Assembly (NCBI RefSeq): GCF_021556435.1
Contig: NZ_JAKGCU010000006.1
Location: 1 to 64,000, forward strand
From: Gordonia tangerina
GTDB lineage: Bacteria; Actinomycetota; Actinomycetes; Mycobacteriales; Mycobacteriaceae
Reading direction: 5' to 3'
Length of the DNA stretch: 64,000 nucleotides
Numbering within the stretch: the stretch's first letter is position 1; each line of letters opens with the position of its first letter. The translations under genes were made by a program, and so were the position numbers. Under the pieces are notes generated by a model. That model worked only from the letters and a program-made list of their open reading frames with translations, was not told the DNA's origin and searched no databases. Positions 50,791 to 60,474 of this stretch are shown here, in pieces.

Positions 50791-52930
50791 CCTGGGGTCT
50801 TCCGAGGGCGGTGAGGTCGGCGACGCGGCAGCCGACGCCCCCACCGAGGCGATCCCCGTCACCGAGTCGGACCCCGACAGCGAGTCGAGCCGTGCCACCG
50901 AGCGGAACCCTGACACCGAATCGACAGTCGCCACCGAGCTGACGACAGGCGCCGACACGGGCCGTGGCCTCGGCAGCTGGGGTGCCCGTCAGTGGGTGCC
51001 CGTCATCAGTTTTCTGATCGGCACGATCACGGTCACCACGCTGTTCACCATCGGGGTGTGGCAGCGACGCTGGATCGCCGACGACGGGCTGATCGTGCTG
51101 CGTACGTTGCGCAACCTGTTCGCAGGCAACGGCCCGGTCTTCAACGTCGGCGAACGCGTCGAGGCCAACACCTCGACCGCCTGGACCTACGTGCTCTGGT
51201 TCTGGGCCTGGGTCACCGACGGTCAGCTCGAGTACGTCGCCCTCTGGGTGGCGCTGGTGCTGTCGGTCGCGGCGATTCCGATCGCCATGTATGCCACCGC
51301 ACGGCTGTATCGCACCCGCCTCGGGGGACTGACCGGGGACGGTTGGACGCTGTTGCTGCCGTTCGGCGTGATCGCCTACGTCGCGTTGCCGCCGGCCCGG
51401 GACTTCGCGACCAGCGGTCTGGAGAACGGCCTGTGCATCTTCTGGGTGGCGGTCCTGTGGGGTCAGTTGGTGGCGTGGAGCCGACGCCCGGTCACCGACC
51501 CGTCGCGGTGGCAGCGGGCCGCGACGCTGACCTTGGCGTTCACCGCCGGGCTGGCGCCGCTGATCCGGCCGGAACTGACGATTCTCGGCGGACTGGTCTT
51601 GCTACTGGTGATACTCGCACCCACCTCGTGGCCGATGCGGATCGGCATCATCGTGGTGGCCGCGGTGCTGCCGGTGGGCTATCAGATCTTCCGGATGGGT
51701 TACTACGCGTTGCTGGTGCCCAACCCGGCCGTGGCCAAGGACGCCAGCGGCGCCAAGTGGCATCAAGGGTTGCTCTATCTGGCCAATTTGTTCGGACCGT
51801 ACGTGCTGTTGCTGCCCGTCGTCCTGATCGTCGTGACCGGCATCTTCATCGTCGGCGGCCGACGTCTCGCGGGCGGGCGGCCGACGCCGGAGCCCGGCGA
51901 GTCCGTCCGACTCACCTGGCGGCAGCGGGTGGCGTCCTGGTCGGCCGCCCTACACAGTCCCTCCGCGGCGACGGTCACCGTGATGCTGGCCGGGCTGATC
52001 GGCGGCATCTACTGGATTCGGCAGGGCGGCGACTTCATGCACGGTCGCGTTCTGCTGGTCCCGTTGTTCACCCTGCTGCTGCCGTTGATGGTGGTGCCGG
52101 TGACCATTCCGGCGCACGTGCGCGCGGCATGGCGCTCGGATACCGGCACCGATACCGACGTGCGGCGTCGGACGCGGGTACAGCTCGCCGGGTCGGTGAT
52201 CATGGGCGCGTTCTGGGTGACCATCGTCGCGTGGGCCGCGGTGTGCAGCCACAACGTGCTGCCCAACGCCGGCACCGACATCGGCCGGAGCGGCATCGTC
52301 GACGAGCGTCGCTTCTACGTCACCAACATGGGCAACGAGAACCCGGTGACTGCCGAGGACTATCTCGATTACCCGCGTATGGGAGCGATGGCCGAGTGGA
52401 TCGAGCGCTACCACGACGAGGGCGGAGTGATCCTGCCGTCGTTCAATTACGACGAGTGGTACATCGCAAAGCTGCCCGGCAATATCGCGCCCGAGGACCG
52501 CAAGCTCACCGTCTATTTCCTCAATCTGGGGATGACGAGTATGAACGCGCCACTCGACGTCCGTGTCATCGACCAGATGGGCCTGGCATATCCGCTCGCC
52601 GCGCACACCGAGCGCCTCGAGGACGGCCGGATCGGTCACGACAAGGTGTTGCCCTCGGAATGGGTCGTCGCGGAGGCCGGAGCCTACCCGCGCAAGCCGG
52701 TCCTGCCGGGTTATCTCGACGAGGACCTGGTGCGGCAGGCGCAGGTGGCGCTGAGATGCCCGGAAACCCAGGATCGTTTCGACTCGTACGAGGCGGCGTG
52801 GACATGGGAACGGTTCAAACGCAATCTCAAGGAGTCGTTCACGTTCACCGACTACCGGATCGAACGTGAGCCCGAGTACGAGATCGCGCGCTGTGGGTTG
52901 CAGATGCCGCCCCGCATCCATCCGCGCTGA
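50777..52930 (+). CDS. aftB: Terminal arabinofuranosyltransferase AftB
   Basis: A 717-residue GT-C enzyme from ATG 50777, which overlaps ubiA by 14 nt. The start is a choice; the frame is open earlier. Residues 1-60 are acidic and Ser/Thr/Glu-rich, longer than in M. tuberculosis AftB. Then membrane helices begin at ARQWVPVISFLIGTITV. RRWIADDGLIVLRTLRNLFA holds the GT-C DD motif in the first loop and RPELTILGGL is a helix. A soluble extracytoplasmic C-terminal domain runs from about residue 510. It adds beta-1,2 arabinofuranose to arabinan tips, where mycolates attach. Confidence 0.92.
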   Translation: MRSPDLGSSEGGEVGDAAADAPTEAIPVTESDPDSESSRATERNPDTESTVATELTTGADTGRGLGSWGARQWVPVISFLIGTITVTTLFTIGVWQRRWIADDGLIVLRTLRNLFAGNGPVFNVGERVEANTSTAWTYVLWFWAWVTDGQLEYVALWVALVLSVAAIPIAMYATARLYRTRLGGLTGDGWTLLLPFGVIAYVALPPARDFATSGLENGLCIFWVAVLWGQLVAWSRRPVTDPSRWQRAATLTLAFTAGLAPLIRPELTILGGLVLLLVILAPTSWPMRIGIIVVAAVLPVGYQIFRMGYYALLVPNPAVAKDASGAKWHQGLLYLANLFGPYVLLLPVVLIVVTGIFIVGGRRLAGGRPTPEPGESVRLTWRQRVASWSAALHSPSAATVTVMLAGLIGGIYWIRQGGDFMHGRVLLVPLFTLLLPLMVVPVTIPAHVRAAWRSDTGTDTDVRRRTRVQLAGSVIMGAFWVTIVAWAAVCSHNVLPNAGTDIGRSGIVDERRFYVTNMGNENPVTAEDYLDYPRMGAMAEWIERYHDEGGVILPSFNYDEWYIAKLPGNIAPEDRKLTVYFLNLGMTSMNAPLDVRVIDQMGLAYPLAAHTERLEDGRIGHDKVLPSEWVVAEAGAYPRKPVLPGYLDEDLVRQAQVALRCPETQDRFDSYEAAWTWERFKRNLKESFTFTDYRIEREPEYEIARCGLQMPPRIHPR

Positions 52931-53365
52931 CCGTTCACCTCATCCGCGAGGGGCCGACGCGTGTGGAAGTCCGCTGAATACGCTGCCTGAGGAGGGCCGG
53001 AGCGTGCGGAGGCCCGTCACGAAGGCCCGGTTTGCCCATCAATATCTCGAATCGGTAACGTTCGGCCCGACTTGGTCGATAGATCAACGTGACCAGGACA
53101 CCCGTGTGCTGATTGCATAACGGCTCGCCGACGAGCGGATGTGAGAGCAGTCACAGCGTTTGTCAGCGTTGGGGGGATGCAATAGGCTCCCGAAACGGTG
53201 CTCAACGGCCGAATGTGGGCTGTTCGGCGCGCGATTGCTTCGCGTGCCGGGGCCAGTGCGCCCGCAGCGCCGTCGGGGGATGTCAGCGGCCGGGTGTCGT
53301 AGGAGGATTCGGCGGTTCGGGAATGTTGTCCCGTCCCGCCGGATGACAGAGGGAGATATCAGTCG
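52931..53365. other. Intergenic region before the first mycolyltransferase
   Basis: A 435-bp gap holding no gene I can support. It should contain the mycolyltransferase promoter; TAGGCT at about 53,183 is a possible -10. An AGGGAG-like ribosome-binding site sits at about 53,350, 10 nt before the ATG at 53366. A frame at 52866-53120 is a shadow. Confidence 0.4.
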
Positions 53366-54355
53366 ATGCGTGAAGCTGCTGCCAGGCCGCCAAGAGCCGG
53401 TTGGGCGCGAAACCGAGCCGTCGCGGCAATCATCGCGATGGCGACCGTGATCGGCCTGGCCGGTGTGATCGGCGGTGCCGGTGACGCGAGCGCCCGGATC
53501 GGTGGCACCCAGATCGGCAAGCAGGAGTTCTGGGTCAACGGATGTGGCATGCCCAACGTGAAGGTGCGTGCCTGGAAGCGTCCCGGTAACTACAAGACCG
53601 CGATCCTGCTCGACGGCATGCGCGCCCAGTACGACTACAGCGGCTGGGAGATCAACACCAACGTCCAGGAGATGGTCCGCTCCGGCGTCAACGTCGTGGA
53701 ACCCATCGGTGGGCCGGCCAGCTTCTACTCCGACTGGGACGCACCCAGCAATTTCAACAACCAGCCGTACCGCTACATGTGGAACTGCGTCATCACCCGC
53801 TCGCTGGTCCGCGAACTGGACCGCCGCGGGTTCCGGGTCGGCGCGAGCCGTAAGTACGCCATCGCCGGTCTGTCGTCGGGCGGTAATGCCGCCCTCGTCA
53901 TCGGTGCGCAGAACCGCCACAACTTCGACCGCGCGGCGTCGCTGTCGGGCTACAACTTCCTGAACGCGCCCGGTATGCGCACCGCGCTGCGACTGGCGAT
54001 GTTCGACGTCGACCCCAAGCCGTGGAACATCGACAGCATGTGGGGCCCGCCGTGGAGCCCGCGATGGATCTCCAACGACCCGTTCATGAACATCAACCGC
54101 ATGCACGGTATGAAGATCTTCATCGGGTCCGGTAACGGCCTGTTCGGACAATACAACTCGCTGCCGAACGTTTTCGACGACCTGTTCAAGGGCTCGACGC
54201 TCGAGGTCCTCGCCTTCACCCAGGCCAAGGCCTTCGAGGCGGCCGCGTTGGTCCAGGGACTGCCGCTGATGACCTATTACTCCAACGGCACCCACGCCTG
54301 GGGCTACTGGCAGGACATGCTCTGGAACGCCAAGAATCGCGGGTTCTTCCGCTGA
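53366..54355 (+). CDS. Antigen 85-type mycolyltransferase
   Basis: A 329-residue secreted esterase-fold enzyme. Residues 17-43 are the signal peptide (AVAAIIAMATVIGLAGVIGG then ASA). ILLDGMRAQYDYSGWEINTN and VEPIGGPASFYSDWDAPSNF are the conserved substrate-side blocks. The nucleophile is S170 in AIAGLSSGGNAALVIG and the histidine is H310 in YSNGTHAWGYWQ. It transfers mycolic acids from trehalose monomycolate to arabinogalactan or to a second trehalose monomycolate. The nucleophile elbow is GLSSGG rather than the GLSMA of M. tuberculosis Ag85. A strong terminator follows. Confidence 0.93.
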   Translation: MREAAARPPRAGWARNRAVAAIIAMATVIGLAGVIGGAGDASARIGGTQIGKQEFWVNGCGMPNVKVRAWKRPGNYKTAILLDGMRAQYDYSGWEINTNVQEMVRSGVNVVEPIGGPASFYSDWDAPSNFNNQPYRYMWNCVITRSLVRELDRRGFRVGASRKYAIAGLSSGGNAALVIGAQNRHNFDRAASLSGYNFLNAPGMRTALRLAMFDVDPKPWNIDSMWGPPWSPRWISNDPFMNINRMHGMKIFIGSGNGLFGQYNSLPNVFDDLFKGSTLEVLAFTQAKAFEAAALVQGLPLMTYYSNGTHAWGYWQDMLWNAKNRGFFR

Positions 54356-54432
54356 GTTGACCGGCGATCGCACCGCAGGACAACATCAGTCACAGAAATC
54401 CCACGCGTAACAGCGTGGCGCACGCAAAACAG

Positions 54433-54470
54433 AACGCCCTACGTGTAAGAAACACGTAGGGCGTTTTGTT
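54433..54470 (+). terminator. Rho-independent terminator between the mycolyltransferases
   Basis: A perfect 14-bp stem: AACGCCCTACGTGT at 54433-54446 pairs with 54452-54465 around the loop AAGAA, and TTTTGTT follows. It ends the transcript of the first mycolyltransferase, so the second should have its own promoter in 54471-54561. Confidence 0.9.
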
Positions 54471-54561
54471 GTCTGTGGGGTTGATGTGACTTCTGGGGAA
54501 AGAGTTACTCGCTCACCTGGTCAAACGCCGTGATGCTCAGGTGGTGTGAAGGAGTCAGAGG

Positions 54562-56088
54562 GTGAACTGGCAAGTGGTTCGGTATGTCGTGGCGCGCAGC
54601 GCGCGGAACACGACCGACGATGTTCGGGGGCACGGCGTCCGGGGGCACCGAGGTCAGAGCGGTCGATCCGGCACCGCCCGACGGTGGGCGACCGGTGCGG
54701 CGGTAGCGGCCGCCGCGGTCCTGGTGCTCGCCGCCCCCACGATCCCCGCCGGCGCCGAGCCGGCCCCGGCGCCCGGCGCGCCCGCGGTGCAGCCATCGGC
54801 CCCCGCGCCGGCAGCACCGCCGGCGGCCGAGTCGGCCCCACCGGCCCCGGTCGCCGCTAGCCAACCCGCGCGGGTGACCAACACCTTCTGGTACACCGAC
54901 CGCCGTGTCGCGCTGTGGGTCGACTCGCCGGCGATGGGAACCAACATCCAGGTCCAGCTGCTGCTGGCCCGTGACTGGTGGGCCAAGCCGAAGGAGAAGT
55001 TCCCGCAGCTGATCACCCTCGACGGTCTGCGGGCACAAGAAGACCAGAGTGGCTGGATCATCAACACCAACATCGAGGACTTCTACCGCGACAAGAACGT
55101 CAACGTGGTGCTCCCGATCGGCGGCGAGTCCAGCTTCTACACCGACTGGAAAGAACCCGACAAGGGCAAGAACTACAAGTGGGAGACGTTTCTGCAGTCC
55201 GAGCTCCCGCCGATCCTGGAGGGCGACTGGCGCTCCACCGACGTCCGCGGCATCCAGGGCCTGTCGATGGGTGGCTCGGCGGCGATGATGCTGGCCGCCC
55301 GCAACCCCGGTTTCTACAAGTACGCCGCGTCCTACTCGGGCATCTTGCAGATGACCTCCTACGGAATGCCGCAGGCGATCCAGTTCGCGTTGCGCGACGG
55401 TGGCGGCTACGACTCGATGAAGATGTTCGGCCCGCCCAGCGACCCGGCCTGGAAGGAGCATGACCCGTACTTGCTGGCCGAGAAGCTGCGCGGCACCAGC
55501 CTGTACGTGTCGTCGGGCAACGGACTGGTCGGCCCGCACGACAAGCCGTCCGACATCCCGATGCTGGCCACCAACTATTCGGGTGTCGGACTGGAGATCC
55601 TCAGCCGAGTGACCTCGCAGCAGTTCGCCATCAAGCTCAACCAGCTGGGCATCCCCGGTCAGGCGGTCTACCGTCCTTCTGGGACGCACACCTGGCCGTA
55701 CTGGCAGTTCGAGATGCAGCAGTCGTGGCCGCAGGCCGCGGGCGCCCTGGGCCTGATGAACGATCACCCGGCGTGCAAGGTCGGCTTCGCGAAGGCCTAC
55801 AACGTCAACAAGGACGTTCTCGGTGAATGCCTGACACCGGTCTACGGCGTACCGGGTGGCAAGGCACAGGACTTCCGCGGTGGGCGGATCATCACCGGTC
55901 CGAAGGGGCCCAAGATGGTCGGCGGCGGCATCGGCGGCGAGTACGTCGCCGCCGGCGGGCCGGGCGGCAAGCTGGGTCTGCCGACCAGTGACGAGATGCC
56001 CACCCGCGACGGCAAGGGGCGCGTCAACACCTTCGAGCACGGCCGGATCGTCTGGACGGCCAAGGATGGAGCGAAGGTCACCAAGTGA
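54562..56088 (+). CDS. Mycolyltransferase with C-terminal LGFP region
   Basis: A 508-residue protein from GTG 54562, with AAGGAG 8 to 9 nt upstream. The N-terminal tail is long (about 45 residues of basic sequence), then a signal helix, and a Pro/Ala spacer to about 100. The catalytic domain has LLARDWWAKPKEKFPQLITL, LDGLRAQEDQSGWIINTNIE, nucleophile S235 in GLSMGGSAAMML and H376 in RPSGTHTWPYWQFEMQ. The C-terminal 120 residues carry LGFP-type units (DFRGGRIITGPKGPKMVGGG; KLGLPTSDEMPTRDGKG). LGFP repeats should bind the wall and keep the enzyme at its substrate, as in large corynebacterial mycolyltransferases. Confidence 0.92.
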   Translation: MNWQVVRYVVARSARNTTDDVRGHGVRGHRGQSGRSGTARRWATGAAVAAAAVLVLAAPTIPAGAEPAPAPGAPAVQPSAPAPAAPPAAESAPPAPVAASQPARVTNTFWYTDRRVALWVDSPAMGTNIQVQLLLARDWWAKPKEKFPQLITLDGLRAQEDQSGWIINTNIEDFYRDKNVNVVLPIGGESSFYTDWKEPDKGKNYKWETFLQSELPPILEGDWRSTDVRGIQGLSMGGSAAMMLAARNPGFYKYAASYSGILQMTSYGMPQAIQFALRDGGGYDSMKMFGPPSDPAWKEHDPYLLAEKLRGTSLYVSSGNGLVGPHDKPSDIPMLATNYSGVGLEILSRVTSQQFAIKLNQLGIPGQAVYRPSGTHTWPYWQFEMQQSWPQAAGALGLMNDHPACKVGFAKAYNVNKDVLGECLTPVYGVPGGKAQDFRGGRIITGPKGPKMVGGGIGGEYVAAGGPGGKLGLPTSDEMPTRDGKGRVNTFEHGRIVWTAKDGAKVTK

Positions 56089-56315
56089 CCTCTCGCACCC
56101 GGCGACGGCCCAAGCTGAACGGGAGCCGTCGCCGGTGCTGAGACTTCACTGAGTAATCGGCACGTTTCTGCTGGTGGGGTGGGTCGGGTGGCAAGCGACT
56201 CACCGCGGAGACGGTAGCCTGACGCCAGGCGGATCGCAGGAGCGGACCGCGGCAGCAGGTGTGAGAACCCGACTCCGACGACGACGTCCGGGCCGGGTGC
56301 GACGAGGAAGTGACG

Positions 56316-56882
56316 ATGACCCGAAAGTTTCTGCAACTCGCGATGGTCGCGGCGGGACTCGCGCTCACCGTGGGTTCGGTGTCGGCGTGCTCCGACGACT
56401 CGACGGCCACGGCCCCGATCACGAGCAACCCGGTGACGACCACCTCGATGTATTCGACGACGCCGTCGTCATCGGCGGCTCCGTCGACGACGGCCTCGGC
56501 CGAAGAGACCGCGGACTCCGACGCCCCCGACGAACCGGCACCGCAGGAGCCGGGCGGGACGGCATTGCCGGCAACGGCACCCGAACCCGGCACCGGCGTC
56601 CCGCAGAGCTTCCCCGGACCCGACGGGCAGGAGATCGGGCCGAAGGGCAAGGCGTATTTGGCGGCGCTGAAGGCCGACAACGTCACGTTCATGGGTGACA
56701 CCGACAATTCGGTGGCCCTCACGATGGCCGAGTACGTGTGCAATGAACGCAAGAAGGGCACCGACCCGGTGACCGTGAAGGCATTCGTCACCGCGTCGGT
56801 CGGACCGGGCACCGACACCGTCGTCGAGGCCAACACCAAGGCCGACAAGGTCATCAAGGCCGCCGACGAGAATTACTGCTGA
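56316..56882 (+). CDS. DUF732-like lipoprotein
   Basis: A 188-residue protein. ATG 56316 is chosen because AGGAAG lies 6 nt upstream; the GTG at 56310 would overlap that site. The lipobox is SVSAC (residues 21-25). Then a long Ser/Thr/Pro/Glu linker, and a compact helical domain from about residue 100: KAYLAALKADNVTF, DNSVALTMAEYVCNERKK and the final YC. The paired Cys and pattern fit DUF732 proteins of mycolata. Surface-anchored, role unknown. It lies 3 nt before the culp6 start, suggesting a shared transcript. Confidence 0.75.
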   Translation: MTRKFLQLAMVAAGLALTVGSVSACSDDSTATAPITSNPVTTTSMYSTTPSSSAAPSTTASAEETADSDAPDEPAPQEPGGTALPATAPEPGTGVPQSFPGPDGQEIGPKGKAYLAALKADNVTFMGDTDNSVALTMAEYVCNERKKGTDPVTVKAFVTASVGPGTDTVVEANTKADKVIKAADENYC

Positions 56883-56885
56883 TAG

Positions 56886-57881
56886 GTGAGCGCACGGAGA
56901 TCGCAGCGTCGTAAGCGGCGACTGCCGAGGATGCTGCTGTTCCTGGCGCTGCTCGCGGTCGTCGCGATCATCCTGATCGTGGTGTTGGTGATCGTGTTGC
57001 TGCAGCCAGGCCCGCCACGGATTCCCATCGGCCCGGGAGAGTCGACCACCGAACCAAAGGAGCGGCCCGATGCGCAGTCGGCCGACTGCCCGGACGTGCT
57101 CACCCTGGTCATACCCGGTACCTGGGAGTCGTCGGCGGACGACGATCCCTACACACCGACTGCGAATCCGCAGTCGTTGATGCTGCGGGTCTCCGGTGCG
57201 CTCGCCGACGAGTTCCCGTCGTCGCGCACGAGCGTCTACACCGTGCCCTACGTGGCGCAGTTCCGGAATCCGACCAATCTGGCCGACCGGCAGCGTGACT
57301 ACGATTTCTCTCGCTCGCAGGGTTACAAACGGGCGGCCGGCAAGATCATCCAGACCAACCGGAATTGTCCGCTGACGCGCTACGTGATCATGGGCTTCTC
57401 GCAGGGCGCGGTGATCGCCGGCGACCTGGCCAGCAACATCGGTAACGGGCGCGGCGTGCTGGACGCCTCCGACCAGGATCTGGTGCTGGGTGTGGGGCTG
57501 ATCGCCGACGGCCGCCGTGAATCGGGCAAGCAGAACGACATCGGTCCCTCCCCGGAGGGTGTGGGAGCCGAGGTCGCACTGGCCGGGATGGGTCGACTCG
57601 TGCCCGGCATCACCATGACCGGGCCGCGTGCCGGCGGATTCGGTGAGCTCGCCGATCGGGTGCAGTCCATCTGCGCCCCCGGCGATCTGATCTGCGACTC
57701 GCCGACCATCACCAACCCGATCCGGGCGGTCAGCCAGCTCGCCGGTGCGATCGACAACCCCGTGCACGCGATGTATGCGACCACCGATTATTGGTCGCTC
57801 GACGGGACGTCGGCCACCCAGTGGATGTACGGCTGGGCCAGCAGCGTCATCTCCGACGCACCCCGCCCCGCCCACAACTGA
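56886..57881 (+). CDS. culp6: Cutinase-like mycolate-cluster esterase Culp6
   Basis: A 331-residue membrane-anchored alpha/beta hydrolase from GTG 56886. Residues 15-40 are one long hydrophobic anchor (MLLFLALLAVVAIILIVVLV). The nucleophile is S172 in YVIMGFSQGAVIAGDLAS; Asp and His lie in SICAPGDLICDSPT and NPVHAMYATTDY. Four cysteines form disulfides typical of cutinases. The M. tuberculosis homologue Rv3802c is essential and has phospholipase/thioesterase activity linked to mycolate metabolism. Here it is separated from fadD32 by two unrelated genes. Confidence 0.9.
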   Translation: MSARRSQRRKRRLPRMLLFLALLAVVAIILIVVLVIVLLQPGPPRIPIGPGESTTEPKERPDAQSADCPDVLTLVIPGTWESSADDDPYTPTANPQSLMLRVSGALADEFPSSRTSVYTVPYVAQFRNPTNLADRQRDYDFSRSQGYKRAAGKIIQTNRNCPLTRYVIMGFSQGAVIAGDLASNIGNGRGVLDASDQDLVLGVGLIADGRRESGKQNDIGPSPEGVGAEVALAGMGRLVPGITMTGPRAGGFGELADRVQSICAPGDLICDSPTITNPIRAVSQLAGAIDNPVHAMYATTDYWSLDGTSATQWMYGWASSVISDAPRPAHN

Positions 57882-57894
57882 GCGACGACGGGCG

Positions 57895-59232
57895 TCAGTC
57901 GGTGTCTGACATCCGGATGCCCTGACTGCGCGCAAAGGATGCCTCCTCGGCACTGACGAGCCCGAACGACACCAGCGGGCGCGGATAGACGGCGTCGCCC
58001 AGGTAGGCCGCCGCCACCGCCATGCGGTTGGCGCCACGGGGCAGCGAGAACAGATGGTAGGCGCGGGTGACTGCCTTGGCCGCGAAGCCGGACAGGTGCA
58101 CACCGACCGGATTGGCCACCGCGAACCGCGGCCCCAGATCGACGACCAGGCCGAGATCGTTGTGTCGATAGTTCGTCGAAGTCCCGGTGCCGATCGAGGC
58201 GAGCACGTTGCGTGCGAGCACCTTGCCCTGACGCACGGCGTGCTGGGCGGTCGGCGGTGTGATCGCCGCCGAATCCGACTTCGTGGTGTCCGGCACGGCC
58301 GCCGCGTCGCCGGCTGCGAAGACGTCGGGGTGGTCGGGGACCGACAGGTCTGTGCGCACCGTCAGTCGCCCCTTCTCCGTGGGCAATCCGAGGGACTCGA
58401 TGAGGGGGTTGGCGCTGACTCCGGCGGCCCAGGCGACGGTGTGCGTGGCAACCGTCGTGCCGTCGCTCAGCTCGGCGACCTCATCGGTCAACCGGTCGAT
58501 GGTGGTGCCCAACCGCACGTCGATGCCGCGCGAGCGCAACACCTCGAGCACCTTGTCGCCGAGCTTCTCGCCCACCTCCGGCATCACCCGGTCGGCCATG
58601 TCGAGCAGCACGAAACGAACCTCCTGCGGGTCGAAATCACGTTGCCGGGCGACCTCGTCGGCCAACGCGCGCAACTGTGCGGTCAGTTCGGCGCCGGCAT
58701 AGGACGCGCCCACCACCACGACGGTGCGTCGTGCCCGGGCAACCGCCGAATCGGTTTCGCGCGACGCCAATTCGAGCTGCTCGAGCAGCTGATCGCGCAG
58801 ATACAACGCCTCGGTGGTGGTCTTGAGCCCGCGGGCGTGTTCGGCGAGGCCGGGGATGTCGAAGAGTCGGGTGACCGAGCCGGGGGTCAGCACCAGTCGG
58901 TCGTAGGCGACGGTTTCGACGGCGTCTTCGCGGTTGTGCACCTCGAGTGTCCGAGCGGCCAGATCCACTTTCTCCACGCGGCCGGCGATGAGGTCGGCTT
59001 CTGGCAGGCTGTCGGCCAACGGGACGGCGACGAATCGCGGATCGAGCAGCCCACCGGCGACGTCGGGCAGCAGCGGTGTGTAGAGCATGAAGTCATCCGG
59101 CGAGATCACGGTGACCCGAATCGGATGGTCGGTCGACGAGCGCTGATGGCGCAGCAGGCGCCGGGCGGTCTCGAAGCCGGCGAAGCCGGCACCCACGATG
59201 ACGATGCGGACGGGTTCGACTGTTGCGGTCAT
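57895..59232 (-). CDS. NDH-2-like FAD/NAD(P)-dependent oxidoreductase
   Basis: About 445 residues from ATG 59232; GTG 59274 is an alternative. The first Rossmann loop is RIVIVGAGFAGFETARRLL, the second TVVVVGASYAGAELTAQL and the third PDVFAAGDAAAVPD, the plan of type II NADH dehydrogenases. QHAVRQGKVLARNVLA is the usual C-terminal dimer region. It passes electrons from NADH to quinone or acts on a similar acceptor. It is convergent with culp6, 13 nt apart. No membrane helix is evident; NDH-2 proteins bind by amphipathic helices. Confidence 0.85.
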   Translation of the reverse strand: MTATVEPVRIVIVGAGFAGFETARRLLRHQRSSTDHPIRVTVISPDDFMLYTPLLPDVAGGLLDPRFVAVPLADSLPEADLIAGRVEKVDLAARTLEVHNREDAVETVAYDRLVLTPGSVTRLFDIPGLAEHARGLKTTTEALYLRDQLLEQLELASRETDSAVARARRTVVVVGASYAGAELTAQLRALADEVARQRDFDPQEVRFVLLDMADRVMPEVGEKLGDKVLEVLRSRGIDVRLGTTIDRLTDEVAELSDGTTVATHTVAWAAGVSANPLIESLGLPTEKGRLTVRTDLSVPDHPDVFAAGDAAAVPDTTKSDSAAITPPTAQHAVRQGKVLARNVLASIGTGTSTNYRHNDLGLVVDLGPRFAVANPVGVHLSGFAAKAVTRAYHLFSLPRGANRMAVAAAYLGDAVYPRPLVSFGLVSAEEASFARSQGIRMSDTD

Positions 59233-59487
59233 ATCGGTGTCCGTACCCGCATCGTCGTGAGTGAAACGCGACACGTCTCACGCCGGCCCGAAAACGCGCA
59301 GGTCACGGAGTGGGTCAATGGACCCAGTTGTGGCATTCTCGACTATCCGCCGGGGGATGTCCGCGATCTGTTTGGCGGTGTGTTGGCCCTGCATTACCGT
59401 GATTGGGCGATCGGGCTACCGATACCCGCGACGCGCAGGGACATGCGCTGGGGGCAGACGCGCACCATGCGCATGAGGAGACAGTGA

Positions 59488-60474
59488 ATGAGCGAGACCG
59501 GGGAGCTGCGCCCGTTCCGGTTCGGTGCCGGTGGTGAGGGCAACAAGGACGAGGGTGGCGCGCGCAAGTTCGTCAAACTCGCCCAGACCGCCGAGGAGTA
59601 CGGCTACGACACCTTCGCGGTGCCCGATCACCTGGGCAACCAGGTCGGACCCATCGCCGCGCTCGGCGCGCTGACCCAGGCCACCTCGACCATCCGGCTG
59701 GCGACATCGGTGCTGGCCAACGGCTGGCGCCATCCGGCGATGGTCGCCAAAGAGGCCACCACGATCGACGTGCTCTCCAAGGGACGCCTGGAGTTGGGCA
59801 TCGGCGCCGGGTGGATGAAAGAAGAGTTCGACAAGGCCGGCATCGAGTTCGAGTCACCCGGTGTCCGCATCCGGCGCCTCGACGAGGCGCTGACCATCCT
59901 CGATGGCCTGATGCGGGGCGAGACCGTCGACTTCGCGGGCGAGTTCTACCAGATCAACGGGCTCGAGGGATCGCCACGACCGCGGCAAGGCCCTCGGCCA
60001 CCGATCGCCGTCGGCGGTGGCGGGCCCAAGATGCTCGCACTGGCGGCCAAGCATGCCGACATCATTTCGGTCGCGCCGTCGACGACACGCGAGGGCAAGA
60101 TGCGGCTGTCGGATATGACGATCGAGAAGACCGCGCAGCGAGTCGACCGGATCCGCGAGGTTGCCGGCGACCGGTTCGACGACATCGAACTCAACTGGAC
60201 GATCGCGGTCATCGTCATCACCGACGACCGCGAGGCCACCGCCGAGATGGCGTTGAAAGCCCTGGAACAGGGCTATCCGCCCAACATCGAACGCGACTGC
60301 GAGTTCACCGTTGACGATGTGATGGCCTCGCCGTATCTGGCGATGGGCACATTCGAGGAGATCGCCGAGCAGATCCGCGAGGTGCGTCGGCGTACCTCGA
60401 TGTCCTATGTCGGTGTCTTCCCGACGCAGATGGACGCGTTTGCGCCGGTCATCTCGCTTCTCAAGGGGGAGTAG
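59488..60474 (+). CDS. LLM-class F420-dependent oxidoreductase
   Basis: A 328-residue luciferase-like monooxygenase family protein with start ATG 59488. RFGAGGEGNKDEGGARKFVK and EEYGYDTFAVPDHLGNQVG open the barrel; GRLELGIGAGWMKEEFDKAG and PPIAVGGGGPKMLALAAKHA are standard. F420-dependent members of this type in mycobacteria reduce small polar or lipid substrates. The role is not known, but position between culp6 and fadD32 hints at envelope lipids. Divergent from the NDH-2-like gene, with 255 bp between their starts. Confidence 0.85.
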   Translation: MSETGELRPFRFGAGGEGNKDEGGARKFVKLAQTAEEYGYDTFAVPDHLGNQVGPIAALGALTQATSTIRLATSVLANGWRHPAMVAKEATTIDVLSKGRLELGIGAGWMKEEFDKAGIEFESPGVRIRRLDEALTILDGLMRGETVDFAGEFYQINGLEGSPRPRQGPRPPIAVGGGGPKMLALAAKHADIISVAPSTTREGKMRLSDMTIEKTAQRVDRIREVAGDRFDDIELNWTIAVIVITDDREATAEMALKALEQGYPPNIERDCEFTVDDVMASPYLAMGTFEEIAEQIREVRRRTSMSYVGVFPTQMDAFAPVISLLKGE

